Of a DNA stretch of 27,426 bases, positions 17,122-25,101 are shown piece after piece. The translations under genes and the position numbers were made by a program. Origin of the DNA: VFZS01 sp964353255 (GTDB lineage: Bacteria; Acidobacteriota; Terriglobia; Bryobacterales; Bryobacteraceae); contig CAYGVJ010000072.1 in the NCBI GenBank assembly GCA_964353255.1, forward strand, positions 1 through 27,426. Direction: 5' to 3'. Under the pieces are notes generated by a model, which was given only the letters and a program-made list of their open reading frames with translations, was not told the origin of the DNA and did not search any database. Within the stretch, counting starts at the first letter, position 1. Every line of letters begins with the position of its first letter.

Positions 17122-17358
17122 GTGCCGACGATCCTCAGAATACGCTCATATCGCTTCTTCTTCGTGTCGCTGGATCGCGGCGAGCGTCCCCACGTCCACG
17201 TCAGGCGCGAGAACATGGTGGCGAAGTTCTGGCTGGAGCCCGTCTCCCTGGAGCGTGCCGGCGGGTTCAGCCGGGCAGAGCTGCACGCAACCGCAAGGCT
17301 CATTCAGGCGCACCGGGACAGATTGCTCAAGAGCTGGTATGAGTTCTTTGGTCGTTGA
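17122..17358 (+). CDS. DUF4160 protein, probable partner in a TA-like pair
   Basis: Protein of 78 aa with the full DUF4160 pattern: MPTILRIRSYRFFFVSLDRG, the central ERPHVHVRREN motif at about 21-31, and ELHATARLIQAHRDRLLKSW near the end. DUF4160 genes are usually found directly upstream of DUF2442 genes and the pair has been proposed as a toxin-antitoxin system; the biochemistry is not established. GTG start, with GGGAAGG almost touching it (one-base spacing), and a GCTAATCT -10-like box about 25 bases upstream. It overlaps the DUF2442 start by 20 bp. Confidence 0.85.
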   Translation: MPTILRIRSYRFFFVSLDRGERPHVHVRRENMVAKFWLEPVSLERAGGFSRAELHATARLIQAHRDRLLKSWYEFFGR

Positions 17359-17716
17359 AATACAGGAAGCTCGCGCCCGATCGGCGAGCGTAACCCACGA
17401 AGCCCTAACGGTCGACCTAATGGATGGTCGCACTATCGTGGTCCCGCTCGTTTGGTACCCACGCCTGTGGCACGGTACGCCGCAGGAGCGCAGTCGTTTT
17501 GAAATTTTCGGAGACGGCACTTACATCCATTGGCCAGACCTTGATGAAGATCTGACTATCGCTGGTCTGTTGGCCGGACGCCGGTCAGACGAGAGCCCTC
17601 AATCTCTGAGGAAATGGATGGAATCGCGGAAGGGGAAGCAAAGAGAGACGAACCAAACGCCGTCTAACAAATTAAGGATTCGTGTCGCGCGTAAGCCGCG
17701 ACAGAATCGCGGTTGA
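17339..17716 (+). CDS. DUF2442 protein, probable partner in a TA-like pair
   Basis: Protein of 125 aa. Residues 1-85 match DUF2442: THEALTVDLMDGRTIVVPL, then YPRLWHGTPQERSRFEIFG, then the signature IHWPDLDEDLTIAGLLAG. The remaining ~40 residues are a basic, low-complexity tail (RKGKQRETNQTPSNK) not typical of the family, perhaps a read-through into flanking sequence. ATG 17339 lies inside the DUF4160 gene, so translation is coupled. The same frame is open far upstream (to 16559), but that part shows no homology and is not counted. Confidence 0.83.
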   Translation: MSSLVVEIQEARARSASVTHEALTVDLMDGRTIVVPLVWYPRLWHGTPQERSRFEIFGDGTYIHWPDLDEDLTIAGLLAGRRSDESPQSLRKWMESRKGKQRETNQTPSNKLRIRVARKPRQNRG

Positions 17717-17836
17717 ACTGAACCCGCCGTCCGGGGGTTTGGGTTTTCAACAGGCTTGTGGTGCTGGGTTGTCCTACAGGGGCCGGGGTTTTGGCCAGGG
17801 CCCGAGAGGGAAGCAGAGGGTGTGGCGGCGCCGGCA
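17717..17836. other. spacer between DUF2442 and the displaced hydrolase end
   Basis: A 120-bp stretch, G-rich on the plus strand, with no gene, clear hairpin or homology to the neighbouring genes. It ends exactly where similarity to the hydrolase begins. Confidence 0.4.
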
Positions 17837-18084
17837 GGCTCGATGGGGATCTCGGGCGGCGGGACGTGCCGGGAATCCTCAACTGGGCCGAGATGTACGA
17901 TATCGCCGGGCTGATCGCCCCGCGCCCGCTGTTCGCCGAGAGCGGCGAGCGCGACAACATTTTCCCCGTCGAAGCCAGCCGGGCCAGCTTCGCCCGGGAG
18001 CGACTGGGAGGGTAGAGGTTCAGGCTCTCGCGCCCGGTAGCCGCAACACGGCGCGCGCGGGCTGCCGTTTCTGGCGAAGCACCT
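17837..18084 (+). pseudogene. displaced and decayed 3' end of the alpha/beta hydrolase gene
   Basis: There are three colinear blocks. 17837-17869 equals 16144-16176 (33/33). 17870-17998 aligns to 16292-16420 with 5 differences in 129. 18047-18084 aligns to 16495-16532 with 4 differences in 38. The 115-base gap between the first two blocks is bounded in the intact gene by the direct repeat ACGTGC (16171-16176 and 16286-16291), a typical slippage deletion. The second gap is replaced by 48 unrelated bases. Eight of the nine substitutions are synonymous in the hydrolase frame, so they arose while the sequence was still translated. The piece sits between the DUF4160/DUF2442 cassette and the convergent sensor kinase. 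Confidence 0.92.
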
Positions 18085-18094
18085 GGGGGCATGA

Positions 18095-18115
18095 GCCGTG
18101 TTCGGCTCACACGGC
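18095..18115. terminator. hairpin at the sensor-kinase stop
   Basis: Stem GCCGTGT/ACACGGC with a 7-base loop, overlapping the kinase stop codon (18107-18109), between convergent coding ends. There is no U-run, so its function is uncertain. Confidence 0.4.
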
Positions 18116-20167
18116 CCTCTTCGGCCAGGGGACCCGCATCTCAATTCGCGTGCCTTGGCCCGGCGACGAGCTGATCGCCAGAACGCCTCCCGCCAGGCGG
18201 GCCCGTTCTTCCATGCCAATCAGGCCGAGTCCTCCGCCGCCCCGCACGGACTGCGGGTCAAACCCCACTCCGTCGTCGGTGACCGCCAGCTCGACGCCGT
18301 CGGCGCTCCCGGTGACCGTCACCTTGCCCCGGGTGGCGCGGGAATGCCGGGCCAGGTTGCGGAGGGCCTCCTGGGCAATCCGGTACAGGCACAACGCGAG
18401 CTCCGGCGCCAACCCCTCGGGCAGTTGCCGCTCCTCTAACTCCACCGGAATACCTTCCCGCGAGGAGAACTGGGCACAGTGCTGCCGCAGGGCCGCCGCG
18501 AGGCCCAGGTGTTCTACCGCCGAAGGGTGCAAATCAGAGGCCATGCGGCGGACATCGTCCGACACGGCCGCCACCCGCGCCTCCAGCGACTCCAGTTCCC
18601 GCCGCAGCTTGCCGGCTGGCAGGGGCAGCCCGGTCCGGAGAGTATCTATCTGCATGGCCAGCACGGCCAGCCGCTGATTCACGTCATCGTGCAGTTCCCG
18701 CGACACCCGCCGGCGCTCCTCTTCCTGTGCGGTGAGCAGGCTGGCCGCCAGGCTCCGGAGTTCCTCCCGGCTGCGCGCCAGCGCCGCCTCGCTCTCCCGC
18801 AGTGCCTCCTCCGCCTGCTTGCGCTCGGTGATGTCGCGCAGGAAAACGACCAGCCGCCCACCCTCCTGCGGCAGGCACGTCGCGCTGGCCTCGACGTGGA
18901 TGATGCGGCCGTCTTTCGAGCGGTGGCGCGTTTCGAAGCGGTCCCTGCCGGCTGCCATCACCCGGGCGACGTGACAGCGCGTCTCTTCCTCGGTTTCCTG
19001 GGCCTCGAGGTCCTGCAGCCGCATCGCCAGCAGCTCCTGGCGGCTGTAGCCGACCAGCTCGCAGTAGGCGTCGTTGACCTCCAGGAGCCGACCCTGCGCG
19101 TCCACCACGCAATAGCCGTCCAGGGTCGTCTGGAGGATCAGCGTGTGCAACTGCTGCGCCTCGTATTGCCGGCGGTAGAAGGCGATGCGCTGGCGCCGCC
19201 ACAGGAGGGCCAGGAGCGCCCCGGCCGCGGTCACCAGCAGCCCCACCACCATGCTCAGCCACCCAGCCCGCTCGCGCAGCGGCGCGTAAACCTCTTCGGC
19301 GTCCACCTTGGCCACCAGCAGCCAGGAGGCGCCGGGAATCCGCCGCACGGCCGCCAGGACTGCCACGCCCCGGTAATCCCTTCCCTCCGCCACCCCTTCG
19401 CGCCCCCGCATGGCCAGGGCCGCCACTACTTCGCTGTCCAAAGGCAGTCGCAGGGTCAGGGCCGCACCCTTCCGATGCCGGAGCTCGTTCAGGTACACGA
19501 CCTCGTCGCCTTCCCGGCGCACCAGCAGCGTTTCCGCCGTGGGAGAGGGCGTGGGCCAGGACTGAATCAGAGGATAGAGGAAGCGCCTGGGGTCAATGTG
19601 CAACAGTAGGACTCCGGCAGGGGCTCTGCCGCCTTCTGCGGGCGCGATCGGGGCGGCCACACAAAGCTGGGGCGCCGGGGAGACCGCATCCCGGTGCAGG
19701 TCCGAGAACACCACCGTGCGCGAGCGCAGCGCCTCCGCCGCCACCGCCGCACAAAGCGGTCCGGGTCTTGGGACCGCGCCCGGAAACGAAAACCGCACCG
19801 CACCCTGCCGGTCCATCGCCAGGACGTTCTCGTAGCCGTACTGCTCCAGGAACGCCGCCAGGAGTTCACGCGCATGCCGGGCGATGCCTGCTCCGGGGGC
19901 GCGCGCCGGAAACAGGTCCGCGCCGCCGGGACCGGAGAAGTATCTTCTCAGGACCTCCGCGTCCCCGGTCCGCTCCGCGCGCCAGCGCACAATCTGGCCG
20001 GCCTTCAGATCGGCAATGGAGGCGAGCTGGTTCCGCACCGCCTCCTTGAATTGCCGCTGCTCTCGCTGGTAGTAGACGCGTCCGGTCGTGCCGACGGCAG
20101 CGGCCAACAACACAAACAGCAGGAGAATGCCGAGGGGAACCCTCCGCAGTGACCCGCTCAACCCCAT
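18107..20167 (-). CDS. membrane PAS sensor histidine kinase, HisKA_3 (NarL/LiaS-type)
   Basis: Protein of 686 aa. Transmembrane helix 1 is at about 11-28. A periplasmic sensor region of about 270 aa follows, with dCache-like features (GYENVLAMDRQGAVRFSFPG). Helix 2 is at about 303-323, a PAS domain at 338-448 (DGYCVVDAQGRLLEVN, FLRDITERKQAEE), and then the HisKA_3 dimerisation domain with phospho-acceptor His493 in RRVSRELHDDVNQRLAVL. The HATPase domain ends the protein (EALRNLARHS, VTDDGVGFD, GGLGLIGMEERARLAGG). This class phosphorylates LuxR/NarL-type regulators, but none is encoded nearby, so it is an orphan here. ATG 20167 is chosen over GTG 20188 because GGAAGGGG precedes it. Confidence 0.9.
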   Translation of the reverse strand: MGLSGSLRRVPLGILLLFVLLAAAVGTTGRVYYQREQRQFKEAVRNQLASIADLKAGQIVRWRAERTGDAEVLRRYFSGPGGADLFPARAPGAGIARHARELLAAFLEQYGYENVLAMDRQGAVRFSFPGAVPRPGPLCAAVAAEALRSRTVVFSDLHRDAVSPAPQLCVAAPIAPAEGGRAPAGVLLLHIDPRRFLYPLIQSWPTPSPTAETLLVRREGDEVVYLNELRHRKGAALTLRLPLDSEVVAALAMRGREGVAEGRDYRGVAVLAAVRRIPGASWLLVAKVDAEEVYAPLRERAGWLSMVVGLLVTAAGALLALLWRRQRIAFYRRQYEAQQLHTLILQTTLDGYCVVDAQGRLLEVNDAYCELVGYSRQELLAMRLQDLEAQETEEETRCHVARVMAAGRDRFETRHRSKDGRIIHVEASATCLPQEGGRLVVFLRDITERKQAEEALRESEAALARSREELRSLAASLLTAQEEERRRVSRELHDDVNQRLAVLAMQIDTLRTGLPLPAGKLRRELESLEARVAAVSDDVRRMASDLHPSAVEHLGLAAALRQHCAQFSSREGIPVELEERQLPEGLAPELALCLYRIAQEALRNLARHSRATRGKVTVTGSADGVELAVTDDGVGFDPQSVRGGGGLGLIGMEERARLAGGVLAISSSPGQGTRIEMRVPWPKRAV

Positions 20168-20182
20168 CGTCGCCCCTTCCCG

Positions 20183-20210
20183 GAGCACGCTCCTCCCCTG
20201 GAGTGTGCTC
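20183..20210. terminator. hairpin between DinB-like and kinase genes
   Basis: An 11-bp stem with one G-T wobble (GAGCACGCTCC/GGAGTGTGCTC) and a 6-base loop. It follows the DinB-like stop on the minus strand by about 45 bases. No U-run. Confidence 0.45.
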
Positions 20211-20255
20211 GGCCCTCTGGTTGCCCTTACTGGCCCGGCGCCTGGGGGCCACGGG

Positions 20256-20762
20256 CTAGAACCGATACTTCGGCGGCACCAGGTTCTTCACCCGCAGGTA
20301 GACTTCGGCCTGAGCCCGATGGTGCACCGTGTGGGTGAAGACGCCCAACAGGACTTCGCGGCCCGAGGCCTGCGGACCGCCAGCCTTGCCGAACATGCGG
20401 TCCAGTTGCTCATCGGTCAGTGCCGGCACGATCTTGTTGCAGAAGTCGTAAGCGTCCCGGATCAGCTTGAGAACGGTCGCTTTGTCCATGTTCGCCGGCT
20501 TGCTCAGCGGAGACTTGGCATCGGCCAGCCGCGCGCACGTGCCGGCCTCATACATCACGCTGTGGACGAACAACTCACCAAAGCCCATTTCTTCGGGATT
20601 GGGCTTGAAGCCGTAGCTGTCCTCAGGCATCACTTCGGCCACGGCCAGCGTGAATTCGCCGGAGACCTTCACGTGCTTGGCGAATTCCTCCTGCCACTTC
20701 CCCGCGCCCAACAGGGGCAGGGCAGCCACCAGCAAGGCAACCACTATCGTTCGTGTCTTCAT
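20256..20762 (-). CDS. secreted DinB-like protein
   Basis: Protein of 168 aa with a signal peptide (MKTRTIVVALLVAALPLLGA) and a DinB-type four-helix bundle. The likely metal-binding histidines lie in FGELFVHSVMYEAG and in VFTHTVHHRAQAEVYLR. DinB/YfiT-like proteins are metal-dependent and include thiol transferases and hydrolases; many exported acidobacterial members have no known substrate. ATG 20762 is selected because AGGAG precedes it and it opens the signal peptide; the frame runs further upstream, past the TATAAT box. Confidence 0.85.
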   Translation of the reverse strand: MKTRTIVVALLVAALPLLGAGKWQEEFAKHVKVSGEFTLAVAEVMPEDSYGFKPNPEEMGFGELFVHSVMYEAGTCARLADAKSPLSKPANMDKATVLKLIRDAYDFCNKIVPALTDEQLDRMFGKAGGPQASGREVLLGVFTHTVHHRAQAEVYLRVKNLVPPKYRF

Positions 20763-20783
20763 GAATCGCTCCTGTGTCTGTTG

Positions 20784-20789
20784 ATTATA
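20784..20789 (-). promoter_or_regulatory. -10 box for the DinB-like gene
   Basis: Perfect TATAAT on the minus strand, 21 bases upstream of the ATG, followed by an AGGAG ribosome-binding site. This gives a short conventional leader, in contrast to the leaderless arrangement of the neighbouring MFS gene. Confidence 0.7.
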
Positions 20790-20837
20790 AGCCAACCAGG
20801 CGACCCGCGACGGCCGCAACGGGCTCGCGGGCTGTGC

Positions 20838-20843
20838 CATAAT
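20838..20843 (+). promoter_or_regulatory. possible -10 box for a leaderless MFS-archease-rtcB transcript
   Basis: CATAAT (5/6) lies 5 bases before GTG 20849 and 8 before ATG 20852. No Shine-Dalgarno is present, so transcription should start on or within two bases of the initiation codon. Confidence 0.45.
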
Positions 20844-20851
20844 GCCACGTG

Positions 20852-22114
20852 ATGAAATACCGCTACCGCGTCCTGGGCATGCTCTTGTTGCTGTCGATCG
20901 TCACCTACATCGACCGCGTCTGCATTTCGGTGGCGGGCCCGGCGATGCAGAAGGACCTAGGGATCTCGCCGGAGCGCTGGGGCTGGGTGGTGGGCCTGTT
21001 CGCCATCTCCTACGCGGTCTTCGAGATCCCCAGCGGGGCGATGGGAGACCGCATCGGCGCGCGCAAGGTGCTCACGCGTATCGTCATCTGGTGGTCGGCC
21101 TTCACCAGCCTGACCGGGACGGTTTCGAACTACTTCCTGTTGCTGCTGGTGCGGTTTCTGTTCGGAGCGGGCGAAGCGGGCGCGTATCCTAACAGCTCCT
21201 CGAGCATCTCGCGCTGGTTCCCGGTGGTCGAGCGCGCCCGGGCGCACGGCTTGGTCTGGATGGCCAGCCGGGTGGGAGGCGCGCTGTCGCCGCTGCTGGT
21301 GATCCCCATCCAGATGCGCTGGGGCTGGCGGGCCTCCTTCTACTCTTTCGGCGTGCTGGGTGTCGTCTGGGCGATCTTCTGGTATGGGTGGTACCGCGAC
21401 ACGCCGCGCGAGAAGCCCGCCGTGACCGCGGCGGAGATTCAGGAGATCGAGGAAGGGCAAGGGGCCGCCGGGCGCCTGCGCCACTCACTGCCCTGGAGGG
21501 TCGCGCTGAAGGGCGGGAACTTCTGGGCCATCCTGCTGATGTACCACACCTACTGCTGGGGTTCGTTTTTCTTCCTGTCCTGGTTGCACACTTTTCTGGC
21601 CAAGGGGCGGGGGTTTACGGCGGACGAGCTGAGGTCGTTGTCTTCCCTGCCGTTCATCTTCGGCGGCCTGGCCAACCTGGCGGGCGGATTCACCAGCGAC
21701 CGCCTGGTCCGGCGCGTGGGCCTGAAGTGGGGCCGGCGGGCGGTAGGGGTGGCCGGGCTGACGGCTTCGGCGATGTTCATGCTGGCCACGGCGTTCACTG
21801 CCAACAAGGTCGCTTCTGTGGTCCTGCTGTCCTTCGCCTACGCGGGTTCCGACTTCATGCTGCCGGTGGCCTGGGCGGTGTGCCTGGATGTGGGCCGCAG
21901 GTACGCCGGCGCCATGACCGGGGCGATGAACATGGCCGGGCAGCTCGGCTCGTTCCTTTCCTCGGTGAGTTTCGGCTACCTGGTGGCGTGGTTCGGCACT
22001 TACAACGCGGTTCTGCCGCCCATGGCGGCCATGCTGGTGGTGAGTGCGGCGCTGTGGCTGAAGATCGACCCCACTCGGGAACTGGCGTCCGAGGAACGGG
22101 CCGGGCATGTTTGA
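20852..22114 (+). CDS. MFS transporter, anion:cation symporter (ACS) type
   Basis: Protein of 420 aa with twelve hydrophobic segments. The N-terminal signature LSIVTYIDRVCISVAGPAMQ and the loop motif GAMGDRIGARKVL (between helices 2 and 3) place it in the ACS branch, which carries organic anions such as hexuronates, glucarate or phthalate. The segment GAGEAGAYPNSSSSISRWFP is also typical of ACS members. The substrate cannot be read from sequence, although a sugar acid would suit the pectin-related lyase upstream in the window. GTG 20849 is an in-frame alternative start. Its stop overlaps the archease start by 8 bp. Confidence 0.88.
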   Translation: MKYRYRVLGMLLLLSIVTYIDRVCISVAGPAMQKDLGISPERWGWVVGLFAISYAVFEIPSGAMGDRIGARKVLTRIVIWWSAFTSLTGTVSNYFLLLLVRFLFGAGEAGAYPNSSSSISRWFPVVERARAHGLVWMASRVGGALSPLLVIPIQMRWGWRASFYSFGVLGVVWAIFWYGWYRDTPREKPAVTAAEIQEIEEGQGAAGRLRHSLPWRVALKGGNFWAILLMYHTYCWGSFFFLSWLHTFLAKGRGFTADELRSLSSLPFIFGGLANLAGGFTSDRLVRRVGLKWGRRAVGVAGLTASAMFMLATAFTANKVASVVLLSFAYAGSDFMLPVAWAVCLDVGRRYAGAMTGAMNMAGQLGSFLSSVSFGYLVAWFGTYNAVLPPMAAMLVVSAALWLKIDPTRELASEERAGHV

Positions 22115-22517
22115 GCTCCTCGAGCACCCGGCCGACATCGGCTTTCGCGCCCGCGCCCCGGACTTGGCCGGGTTGTTCGAGACCTGCGCCGAGGCCCTGC
22201 TGGCCGTGGCCGTAGAGGTGGAGACTGTCGAACCTCGCAGCTCCTACCCACTGGTCGCCGCAGGCGATGACACCGAGTCGCTGCTGGTGAACTGGCTGAG
22301 CGAGGTGCTCTACCTCTGGGATGCCCGCCGCCTGGCCCTGCGGCAGTGCCGGGTGCTGGAGATCACGCCGGGGCGGGTGACGGGGGAGGGGCTGGGTGAG
22401 CCGTGGGATCCCGCGCGCCATCGTGCGAAACTGGTGGTGAAGGGGGTTACCTACCACCAGCTCCGCGTCGCTGAGGACAGCGAGGGGTGGTGCGCCCAGG
22501 TGTTCCTGGACATATAG
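22107..22517 (+). CDS. archease, RtcB cofactor
   Basis: Protein of 136 aa. It opens with MFELLEHPADIGFRARAPDL, the archease signature (EH-x-AD-x-G), has DDTESLLVNWLSEVLYL at about 53-69, and ends GVTYHQL followed by VFLDI with the acidic residue used in metal binding. Archease speeds guanylylation of the RNA ligase RtcB and allows multiple turnover. The gene directly precedes rtcB (2-bp gap), which fits a functional pair, and overlaps the transporter gene by 8 bp. Confidence 0.93.
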   Translation: MFELLEHPADIGFRARAPDLAGLFETCAEALLAVAVEVETVEPRSSYPLVAAGDDTESLLVNWLSEVLYLWDARRLALRQCRVLEITPGRVTGEGLGEPWDPARHRAKLVVKGVTYHQLRVAEDSEGWCAQVFLDI

Positions 22518-22519
22518 CC

Positions 22520-23932
22520 ATGGACTACATTCTCAGGATTCCGCGGGACGAGAAGCGCGGCATGCGCACCGATGTCGTGGTGTACGCCAGCCCCGCCCTG
22601 CTCGAACAGATCAAGCGCGATCAGTCGCTCGAGCAGGCCATGAACGTGGCCACGCTGCCCGGTATTGTGGGCCCCAGCCTGGCCATGCCGGACATCCATC
22701 AGGGCTACGGCTTCCCCATCGGCGGCGTGGCGGCGATGGACTGGCAGAGTGGCGTGGTGTCGCCGGGCGGGGTGGGCTATGACATCAACTGCGGGGTGCG
22801 GCTGCTGCGCACCACGCTGACCCGCTCCGAGGTCGAGCCGCGGCTGCGCGAACTGGTCAACCAGATGTTCCGCGACGTGCCCTGCGGCACCGGCAGCGAA
22901 GGAACGCTGCGCGTGGATCGCAAGCAGCTTGACGCGGTGCTGGTCGAGGGTGCCGGGTGGATGGTGACCAACGGCTACGGCTGCCAGCGCGATGCCGAGT
23001 TCACCGAGGAGCGCGGCGCCATGGAAGGCGCCGATCCGGCGAAGGTTTCCGAGCGCGCCAAGGAACGCGGAAGGCCCCAGCTTGGCACTCTCGGCAGCGG
23101 AAATCACTTCCTCGAGGTTCAGTGGGTTGAGCAGGTGTTCGATGAGACCGCCGCCCGAGCCATGGGCCTGGAAACCGATCAGGCCGTGGTGCTGGTCCAT
23201 TGCGGCTCGCGGGGCCTGGGACACCAGGTCTGCACCGACTACCTGGCCGAGATGGGCGCCGCCATGAAGCGCTACAACATCACGCTGCCGGACCGGCAGC
23301 TTGCCTGCGTGCCTATCCAGTCGCCGGAGGGCCAGGCCTATCTGGCGGCCATGCGCGCCTCGGCCAACTTCGCCTGGGCCAATCGCCAGGCCATCACGCA
23401 CTTCCTACGCGGGTCCTTCCAGCGGATCTTCGGACCAGAGGCGAAGCTGGAAATGATCTACGACGTCTGCCACAACATCGCCAAGCGGGAGCGCCACCTC
23501 TGGGAAGGCCAGAAGCGGGATGTGCTAGTGCACCGCAAGGGCGCCACGCGGGCCTTTCCACCGGGCCATCGTGACCTGCCCGCGGCCTACCGCGAGGTCG
23601 GGCAGCCGGTGCTGATCCCCGGCAGCATGGGTACAGCCTCCTGGGTGCTGGTGGGCGCCGAAGCCGCCATGCGGGAGACCTTCGGGAGCGTCTGCCACGG
23701 CGCCGGCAGGCTGATGAGCCGTACCGCGGCACGCAAGGGCCGGGACGCCCGCGAGGTACAGAAGCGGCTGGAGGAGCAGGGCATCGTGGTGCGCAGCGAG
23801 ACCCGCGACGGCATCCTCGAAGAGGTCCCGGAGGCTTACAAAAACGTGGACGAGGTCATCGAGGTAGTCCACGCGGCCGGCCTGGCCCGCAAGGTCGCGC
23901 GCTTCCGCCCCATGGGGGTCATCAAGGGCTGA
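22520..23932 (+). CDS. rtcB: RNA-splicing ligase RtcB
   Basis: Protein of 470 aa. It joins 2',3'-cyclic-phosphate and 5'-OH RNA ends using GTP and Mn2+, acting in tRNA splicing or RNA repair. Visible active-site elements are GYDINCGVR (Asp88, Cys91), LGSGNHFLEV (His196), VLVHCGSRGLGHQ (His227), YDVCHNIA (His318) and the guanylylated His393 in SVCHGAGRLMSR. ATG 22520 is preferred to the in-frame GTG at 22487, which would overlap archease and add residues foreign to the family. The gene is convergent with mqnE across a long inverted repeat. Confidence 0.96.
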   Translation: MDYILRIPRDEKRGMRTDVVVYASPALLEQIKRDQSLEQAMNVATLPGIVGPSLAMPDIHQGYGFPIGGVAAMDWQSGVVSPGGVGYDINCGVRLLRTTLTRSEVEPRLRELVNQMFRDVPCGTGSEGTLRVDRKQLDAVLVEGAGWMVTNGYGCQRDAEFTEERGAMEGADPAKVSERAKERGRPQLGTLGSGNHFLEVQWVEQVFDETAARAMGLETDQAVVLVHCGSRGLGHQVCTDYLAEMGAAMKRYNITLPDRQLACVPIQSPEGQAYLAAMRASANFAWANRQAITHFLRGSFQRIFGPEAKLEMIYDVCHNIAKRERHLWEGQKRDVLVHRKGATRAFPPGHRDLPAAYREVGQPVLIPGSMGTASWVLVGAEAAMRETFGSVCHGAGRLMSRTAARKGRDAREVQKRLEEQGIVVRSETRDGILEEVPEAYKNVDEVIEVVHAAGLARKVARFRPMGVIKG

Positions 23933-23936
23933 GTGC

Positions 23937-24034
23937 CAAAAAGCCGGGACAGTACACCATTTTTCGCTCGGCTTGAGAGTGTCACAGGGACAGGGGTATT
24001 TCCGCGAAAAATAGTGTACTGTCCCGGCTTTTTG
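23937..24034. repeat. 98-bp inverted-repeat element between rtcB and mqnE
   Basis: Arms of 31 bases (23937-23967 and 24004-24034) are complementary at 30 positions and begin and end with runs of A and T. The inner part reads GGGACAGTACAC and GTGTACTGTCCC. The 36-base centre also contains GGGACAGGGG. The layout suggests a REP/RAYT-type or MITE-like element rather than a simple terminator, although it could terminate transcription from both sides because the outer arms end in A5/T5. It encodes the last codons and stop of mqnE. Confidence 0.8.
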
Positions 24035-25100
24035 GGCCCCGTTCGCGGGGCTCGCGCCCGACTTCGCGGATGAGCCGCACCAGTTCGCTGCGCCGGAGCG
24101 CCTGGCGGCCGGCGGCGCCGGCCTCGTGGTGGATTCTCTCCTCGATGACCGTGCCGTCGAGGTCGTCGGCGCCGAAACGCTGGGCCACCTGCGCGATCTG
24201 GGGCGTCAGCGACACCCAGTAGGCCTTGATGTGCGGGACGTTGTCCAGCAGCAGCCGCGGCACGGCGATGTTGCGCAGGTCGGCGAAGCCCGTGGTCGCG
24301 GGCAAGTGCCGGAGCCGGGTGTTCTCCGGGTGAAAAGCCAGCGGGACGAAAGCTTGAAAACCGCCCGTCTCATCCTGCAAAGCACGCAGCTTCAGGAGAT
24401 GATCCACGCGGTCCTCGCCGGTCTCGATGTGGCCGTAGAGCATGGTGCAGTTGGAGCGCAGGCCGAGCTGATGCGCCTCTCGCGCCGCCGCGAGCCACTC
24501 CTCGCCGCTGATCTTGTGATCGCAGATGATGCGCCGCACGCGCTCGGAGAAGATCTCGGCGCCTCCGCCGGGGAGGGAATCGACTCCGGCTGCCATCAGG
24601 CGCTCGAGCGCCTCGCGCACCGGGATTCCGGCTCGCCGGGCCAGCCAGGCGATCTCGACCAGCGTCAGCGCCTTCAAGTGCACGCGCGGGAACCGCTGCT
24701 TCAACCCACGCAGCATCTGGCAGTACCAGTCCAGGCTGAGTTCCGGGTGCAGGCCCCCCACCACGTGGAATTCGGTCACTTCCTCGCTCCAGCCCTTTCC
24801 GGCGGTCTCCCAGATCTGCTCCAGCGACATCGTGTATGCCCGGGGATCCCGCGGCTTCTTGCCGTAGGCGCACAGGCGGCAGCTTGCCACGCAGACGTTG
24901 GTGGGGTTGATGTGCCGGTTCACGTTGAACCAGGTGACGTTGCCATGGAGCCTTTCGCGGACCAGGTTGGCCAGGTAACCCACGGCCAGCAGGTCAGGCG
25001 TGCGATACAGCACTAAGCCGTCCTGGCGGCTCAGGCGGACGCCGGCTTGCACTTTCTCCAGGATGGCGCGCAGGCGCTGGTCTTCGATGACGGCTTCCAT
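23982..25100 (-). CDS. mqnE: aminodeoxyfutalosine synthase MqnE (radical SAM)
   Basis: Protein of 372 aa of the futalosine menaquinone pathway; it makes aminodeoxyfutalosine from 3-[(1-carboxyvinyl)oxy]benzoate and SAM. The [4Fe-4S] motif CVASCRLC (Cys70, 74, 77) follows FNVNRHINPTN. VVGGLHPELSLDWY is the MqnE-type substrate segment, as opposed to GGHHP in MqnC. The domain continues through GVDSLPGGGAEIFSERVR and MLYGHIETGEDRVDH. The last ~16 residues (KSRDSTLFFAEIPLSL) are not family sequence; they are encoded by the inverted-repeat element, which replaced the natural end shortly after LIREVGREPRER. The start lies one base from the mqnP stop, indicating translational coupling. Confidence 0.93.
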   Translation of the reverse strand: MEAVIEDQRLRAILEKVQAGVRLSRQDGLVLYRTPDLLAVGYLANLVRERLHGNVTWFNVNRHINPTNVCVASCRLCAYGKKPRDPRAYTMSLEQIWETAGKGWSEEVTEFHVVGGLHPELSLDWYCQMLRGLKQRFPRVHLKALTLVEIAWLARRAGIPVREALERLMAAGVDSLPGGGAEIFSERVRRIICDHKISGEEWLAAAREAHQLGLRSNCTMLYGHIETGEDRVDHLLKLRALQDETGGFQAFVPLAFHPENTRLRHLPATTGFADLRNIAVPRLLLDNVPHIKAYWVSLTPQIAQVAQRFGADDLDGTVIEERIHHEAGAAGRQALRRSELVRLIREVGREPRERGPKSRDSTLFFAEIPLSL

Positions 25101-25101
25101 G

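Noticed and set aside
16559..17338. long upstream part of the DUF2442 frame
   Set aside because: No recognisable protein features; it overlaps the DUF4160 gene and begins far before the conserved domain.
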